Origin: JBMOOG01 sp049324535 | GTDB lineage: Bacteria > Pseudomonadota > Alphaproteobacteria > Rhodobacterales > Rhodobacteraceae | DNA: 64,000 nt | Direction of reading: 5' to 3' | Assembly (NCBI GenBank): GCA_049324535.1 | Contig: JBMOOG010000028.1 | Location: 124,001-188,000, forward strand | In this document: piece after piece, positions 60,628 to 64,000 of the stretch | Numbering within the stretch: the first letter of the stretch is position 1 | How the letters are laid out: each line of letters begins with the position of its first letter | Position numbers and translations under genes: made by a program | The notes under the pieces: generated by a model | Told to the model about the DNA's origin: nothing | What the model saw: only the letters and a program-made list of their open reading frames with translations | Databases searched by the model: none

Positions 60628-62150
60628 AGGTCTATGTTCCCCGTGATGCGGCGGCCCGGGCGCTCGGCGCCGATGCGGTGGCCCGCGCCGTCCATCTCCA
60701 CGCCCGGCAGTTCGGCCGCGACGTCACGCTGGTCCGCAACGGTTCGCGCGGAATGATCTGGCTCGAGCCGCTGGTCGAGATCGAGACCGCGGCCGGACGG
60801 CTTGCCTTCGGCCCGATGACCGCGGCCGACGTGCCGGCGCTTTTCGACGATCTGGCCGCCCACCCAAAGGCGCTCGGCCCGACCGACGATCTTCCCTGGA
60901 TGAAGGGCCAGACCCGTCTCACCTTCGCGCGGGTGGGCCTGACCGATCCGCTCTCGCTGCAGGACTACGAGGCCAACGGGGGCCTGGCCGGGCTGCGCCG
61001 CGCGCTGGCGATGGACCCCGCCGCCATCGTCGCTGAAGTCACCGACAGCGGCCTGCGCGGGCGCGGCGGCGCGGGCTTTCCGACCGGGATCAAGTGGAAG
61101 ACCGTCGCAGGCGCCGAGGCCCCGCAGAAATACATCGTCTGCAACGCCGACGAGGGCGACAGCGGCACCTTCGCCGACCGGATGCTGATGGAGGGCGACC
61201 CTCTGGCGCTGATCGAGGGCATGGCGATCGCCGGCGTCGCGGTGGGCGCGACCCGGGGTTACGTCTACATCCGATCCGAATACCCCGATGCCATCGCGAC
61301 CATGACCGAAGCGCTCGCGGTCGCGCGCGAGGCGCGCCTGCTCGGACCCGACCTCCTGGGGTCCGGCCATGCCTTCGACATGGAGGTCCGGGTCGGCGCC
61401 GGGGCCTATGTCTGCGGCGAGGAGACGTCGCTGCTGAACTCGCTCGAGGGCAAGCGCGGTGTCGTGCGCGCCAAGCCGCCGCTGCCGGCGCTGCAAGGGC
61501 TTTTCGGCCGTCCGACCGTCGTGAACAACGTGATCTCTCTGGCCACGGTACCGGTGATCCTGTCGCGCGGCGCGGCCTTCTATCGCGATTTCGGCATCGG
61601 CCGGTCGCGCGGCACCATCCCCTTGCAGATTGCGGGCAACGTGCGCCGCGGCGGGCTTTACGAGGTGGCCTTCGGCCTGACCCTGCGCGAGATCGTCGAG
61701 GACATCGGCGGCGGAACCGCCTCGGGGCGGCCGGTGCGCGCGGTGCAGGTGGGCGGGCCGCTCGGCGCCTATTTCCCGCCCGCGCTCTTCGACACGCCCT
61801 TCGGCTACGAGGACTATGCCGCGAAGGACGGGCTGATCGGCCATGCCGGCATCGTCGTCTTCGACGACCGCGTTGACATGGCCGCACAGGCCCGTTTCGC
61901 CATGGAATTCTGCGCCATCGAGTCCTGCGGCAAGTGCACCCCCTGCCGGATCGGCGCGGTGCGCGGGGTCGAGACCATCGACCGCCTCATCGCCGGCGAC
62001 GCGGGCGCCCTGCCCGTGCTGCGCGACCTCTGCGAGACGATGAAGTTCGGCTCGCTCTGCGCGCTTGGCGGCTTCACGCCCTATCCGGTGCTGTCGGCGC
62101 TTGACCACTTCCCCGAAGATTTCGCCCGCCAGAGGGAGGCTGCGGAATGA
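60624..62150 (+). CDS. fdsB: NAD-dependent formate dehydrogenase beta subunit
   Basis: A 508-residue NuoF-like diaphorase subunit. A thioredoxin-like N-terminal part of about 110 residues precedes the FMN motif GLRGRGGAGFPTG. The NAD motif GAGAYVCGEETSLLNSLEG and the C-terminal 4Fe-4S motif ESCGKCTPCRIG follow. It reduces NAD+ to NADH. Start overlaps fdsG (ATGA) and stop overlaps fdsA. Confidence 0.96.
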   Translation: MKVYVPRDAAARALGADAVARAVHLHARQFGRDVTLVRNGSRGMIWLEPLVEIETAAGRLAFGPMTAADVPALFDDLAAHPKALGPTDDLPWMKGQTRLTFARVGLTDPLSLQDYEANGGLAGLRRALAMDPAAIVAEVTDSGLRGRGGAGFPTGIKWKTVAGAEAPQKYIVCNADEGDSGTFADRMLMEGDPLALIEGMAIAGVAVGATRGYVYIRSEYPDAIATMTEALAVAREARLLGPDLLGSGHAFDMEVRVGAGAYVCGEETSLLNSLEGKRGVVRAKPPLPALQGLFGRPTVVNNVISLATVPVILSRGAAFYRDFGIGRSRGTIPLQIAGNVRRGGLYEVAFGLTLREIVEDIGGGTASGRPVRAVQVGGPLGAYFPPALFDTPFGYEDYAAKDGLIGHAGIVVFDDRVDMAAQARFAMEFCAIESCGKCTPCRIGAVRGVETIDRLIAGDAGALPVLRDLCETMKFGSLCALGGFTPYPVLSALDHFPEDFARQREAAE

Positions 62151-64000
62151 AGGACTTCATCATCCCCGACGCCGATTTCGGCACCCCCCGCGCCCGGGCC
62201 CGCACCCCGGTGACGCTGACCATCGACGGGCGCGACGTGACCGTGCCCGAGGGGACCTCGATCATGCGCGCGGCCTTCGAGGCCGGCATCCCGGTGCCGA
62301 AGCTCTGCGCAACCGACTCGGTCGACGCCTTCGGGTCCTGCCGGCTGTGCCTCGTGGAAATCGAGGGGCGCGCCGGCACGCCCGCCTCATGCACCACGCC
62401 GGTTGCGCCCGGCCTGGTCGTGCACACCCAGACCGACCGGCTCGCGCGCCTCCGCCGCGGCGTGATGGAGCTCTATATCTCGGACCATCCTCTCGACTGT
62501 CTGACCTGCTCGGCCAACGGCGACTGCGAATTGCAGGACATGGCCGGGGTCGTCGGCCTGCGCGACGTGCGCTACGAGGCCAAGGCTACGCATTTCCGCC
62601 CCGAGACCGTGACCGGGACGGCGAACCCGGACTGGATGCCCAAGGACCAGTCGAACCCGTATTTCACCTACGATCCGTCGAAATGCATCGTCTGCTCGCG
62701 CTGCGTGCGGGCCTGCGAGGAGGTGCAGGGCACCTTCGCGCTGACGATCGAGGGCCGCGGCTGGCAAAGCCGGGTGTCGCCGGGCATGCACGAGGATTTC
62801 CTGTCCAGCGAATGCGTGAGCTGCGGCGCCTGCGTGCAGGCCTGCCCGACCGCCACGCTGAACGAAAAGTCGATGATCGCGATCGGCACGCCCGACCGCG
62901 CGGTCATCACCACCTGCGCCTACTGCGGCGTGGGCTGTTCCTTCCGGGCCGAGATGCGCGGCGACACGCTGGTGCGCATGGTGCCGTGGAAGGATGGCAA
63001 GGCCAATCGCGGGCACTCCTGCGTCAAGGGCCGCTTCGCCTGGGGCTATGCGCAGCACCAGGACCGCATCCTGAAGCCGATGATCCGCGACCGCATCACC
63101 GACCCCTGGCGCGAGGTCAGCTGGGACGAGGCACTGGGTTTCGCTGCGCAGAAACTTCTCATGCTGCAAGCGCAGCATGGGCCGGATTCGCTGGGGGTCA
63201 TCACCTCGTCGCGCTGCACCAACGAAGAGACCTACCTGGTGCAGAAACTCGCGCGCGCGGTGTTCCGCACCAACAACACCGACACCTGCGCCCGGGTCTG
63301 CCATTCGCCCACTGGCTACGGGCTGGGCCAGACCTTCGGCACCTCGGCCGGCACGCAGGACTTCGACTCCGTCGAAGCCGCGGATGTCATCCTGGTGATC
63401 GGGGCGAACCCGACCGACGCCCATCCGGTCTTTGCCAGCCGCATGAAGAAACGGCTGCGGCAGGGCGCCCGGCTGATCGTCGTCGATCCGCGGCGCATCG
63501 ACCTCGTGCGGTCGGCCCATGTCGCGGCCGATCACCATCTGCAACTGCGCCCCGGCACCAACGTCGCGGTGGTCACGGCGATGGCCCATGTGATCGTGAC
63601 CGAAGGGCTGGTGAACGAATCCTTCCTGCGCGAGCGCTGCGACTGGGACGAGTATCTCGACTACGCCGCCTTTGTCGCGCGGCCCGAGCACGGCCCCGAG
63701 GCGACCGAGGCGCTGACCGGCGTGCCGGCGGCGACGCTGCGCGAAGCCGCCCGGCTTTACGCCACGGGCGGCAACGCGGCCATCTATTACGGGCTTGGCG
63801 TGACCGAACACAGTCAGGGATCGACCACGGTGATCGGCATCGCCAATCTGGCGATGCTGACCGGCAATATCGGCCGGCCGGGCGTGGGCGTGAACCCGCT
63901 GCGCGGCCAGAACAACGTGCAGGGTTCGTGCGACATGGGATCGTTCCCGCACGAACTGCCGGGCTATCGCCACGTGAAGAATCCCGAAGTACGCGCGATC
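62147..64000 (+). CDS. fdsA: NAD-dependent formate dehydrogenase alpha subunit, 3' end cut by window
   Basis: The first 618 codons of a protein usually about 950 long, with no stop. An N-terminal 2Fe-2S domain starts with C54. The DHPLDCLTCSANGDCEL cluster comes next, then two ferredoxin-type motifs (CIVCSRCVRAC and CVSCGACVQAC), then CAYCGVGC before the molybdenum domain. The molybdenum ligand Cys is C385 in ARVCHSPTG, followed by the active-site His. It oxidises formate to CO2 with bis-MGD. fdsC and fdsD, needed for maturation, should follow beyond the window. Confidence 0.96.
   Translation, partial: MKDFIIPDADFGTPRARARTPVTLTIDGRDVTVPEGTSIMRAAFEAGIPVPKLCATDSVDAFGSCRLCLVEIEGRAGTPASCTTPVAPGLVVHTQTDRLARLRRGVMELYISDHPLDCLTCSANGDCELQDMAGVVGLRDVRYEAKATHFRPETVTGTANPDWMPKDQSNPYFTYDPSKCIVCSRCVRACEEVQGTFALTIEGRGWQSRVSPGMHEDFLSSECVSCGACVQACPTATLNEKSMIAIGTPDRAVITTCAYCGVGCSFRAEMRGDTLVRMVPWKDGKANRGHSCVKGRFAWGYAQHQDRILKPMIRDRITDPWREVSWDEALGFAAQKLLMLQAQHGPDSLGVITSSRCTNEETYLVQKLARAVFRTNNTDTCARVCHSPTGYGLGQTFGTSAGTQDFDSVEAADVILVIGANPTDAHPVFASRMKKRLRQGARLIVVDPRRIDLVRSAHVAADHHLQLRPGTNVAVVTAMAHVIVTEGLVNESFLRERCDWDEYLDYAAFVARPEHGPEATEALTGVPAATLREAARLYATGGNAAIYYGLGVTEHSQGSTTVIGIANLAMLTGNIGRPGVGVNPLRGQNNVQGSCDMGSFPHELPGYRHVKNPEVRAI

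Overview
The window is dense, GC-rich chromosomal DNA of an alphaproteobacterium of the order Rhodobacterales (family Rhodobacteraceae/Paracoccaceae). Evidence: the uvrC-pgsA-moaD-moaE, pyrB-pyrC'-plsY and glcDEF gene orders, an alphaproteobacterial aa3 oxidase subunit IV peptide, PhaR-type operator sequence, an NAD-linked molybdenum formate dehydrogenase (fdsGBA) of the Rhodobacter type, and two copies of a GC-rich intergenic element of a kind I recall from these genomes. About 65 protein genes are packed with many 4-base ATGA start/stop overlaps. I see no rRNA, tRNA, CRISPR array, insertion sequence, prophage or secretion island. Both ends cut genes: a DUF4159 protein on the left and fdsA on the right.

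Layout. 1-4316: two membrane proteins of the MoxR/DUF58/DUF4159 type. 4313-9911: a DUF599 protein, then glycolate oxidase glcDEF and a secreted trypsin-like protease. 10117-13869: Hsp20, an ECF sigma factor coupled to a membrane VWA protein, and a peptidoglycan-binding protein. 13968-19540: CorC-like CBS protein, SHMT-like PLP enzyme, purine nucleoside phosphorylase deoD, 3-methyladenine glycosylase tag, and a stand-alone EAL protein. 19690-21696: polyhydroxybutyrate genes phaA and phaB with a PhaR-like operator. 21771-30348: EamA exporter, small DUF465 and DUF2007 proteins, a TrmN6-like methyltransferase, polyprenyl synthase, ispE, a TPR protein and ETF-ubiquinone oxidoreductase. 30554-37656: greA, mobA, a lipoprotein, the oxidase subunit IV peptide, an MBL hydrolase with an acyl-CoA dehydrogenase, and Sua5/TsaC.

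37660-46523: YqgE, a DsbD-alpha protein, an unusual uracil-DNA glycosylase with moaB, a KamA-like radical SAM protein, pyrB with a dihydroorotase-like protein that lacks its metal ligands, plsY and gshA. 46615-55596: rsmE, ubiA, an OmpA-like protein, an acyltransferase-like membrane protein, moaE, moaD, pgsA and uvrC. 55916-58565: a pteridine-reductase-like SDR, a 52-residue zinc-ribbon peptide, an S49 peptidase and a hexapeptide acyltransferase. 59176-64000: a LysR regulator and fdsG-fdsB-fdsA.

Working together: glcDEF, the ETF-QO and the acyl-CoA dehydrogenase feed electrons to the quinone pool. UbiA and the polyprenyl synthase build that quinone, and ispE supplies isoprene units. Scattered cofactor genes (mobA, moaB, moaD, moaE) support the bis-MGD formate dehydrogenase at the right end. 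I found no convincing new multi-gene system. The most interesting items are small: a pseudo-dihydroorotase, a family-4-like UDG that has lost three of four iron-sulfur cysteines, a sigma factor/VWA couple, two genes too small for routine calling, and several perfect inverted repeats at promoters.
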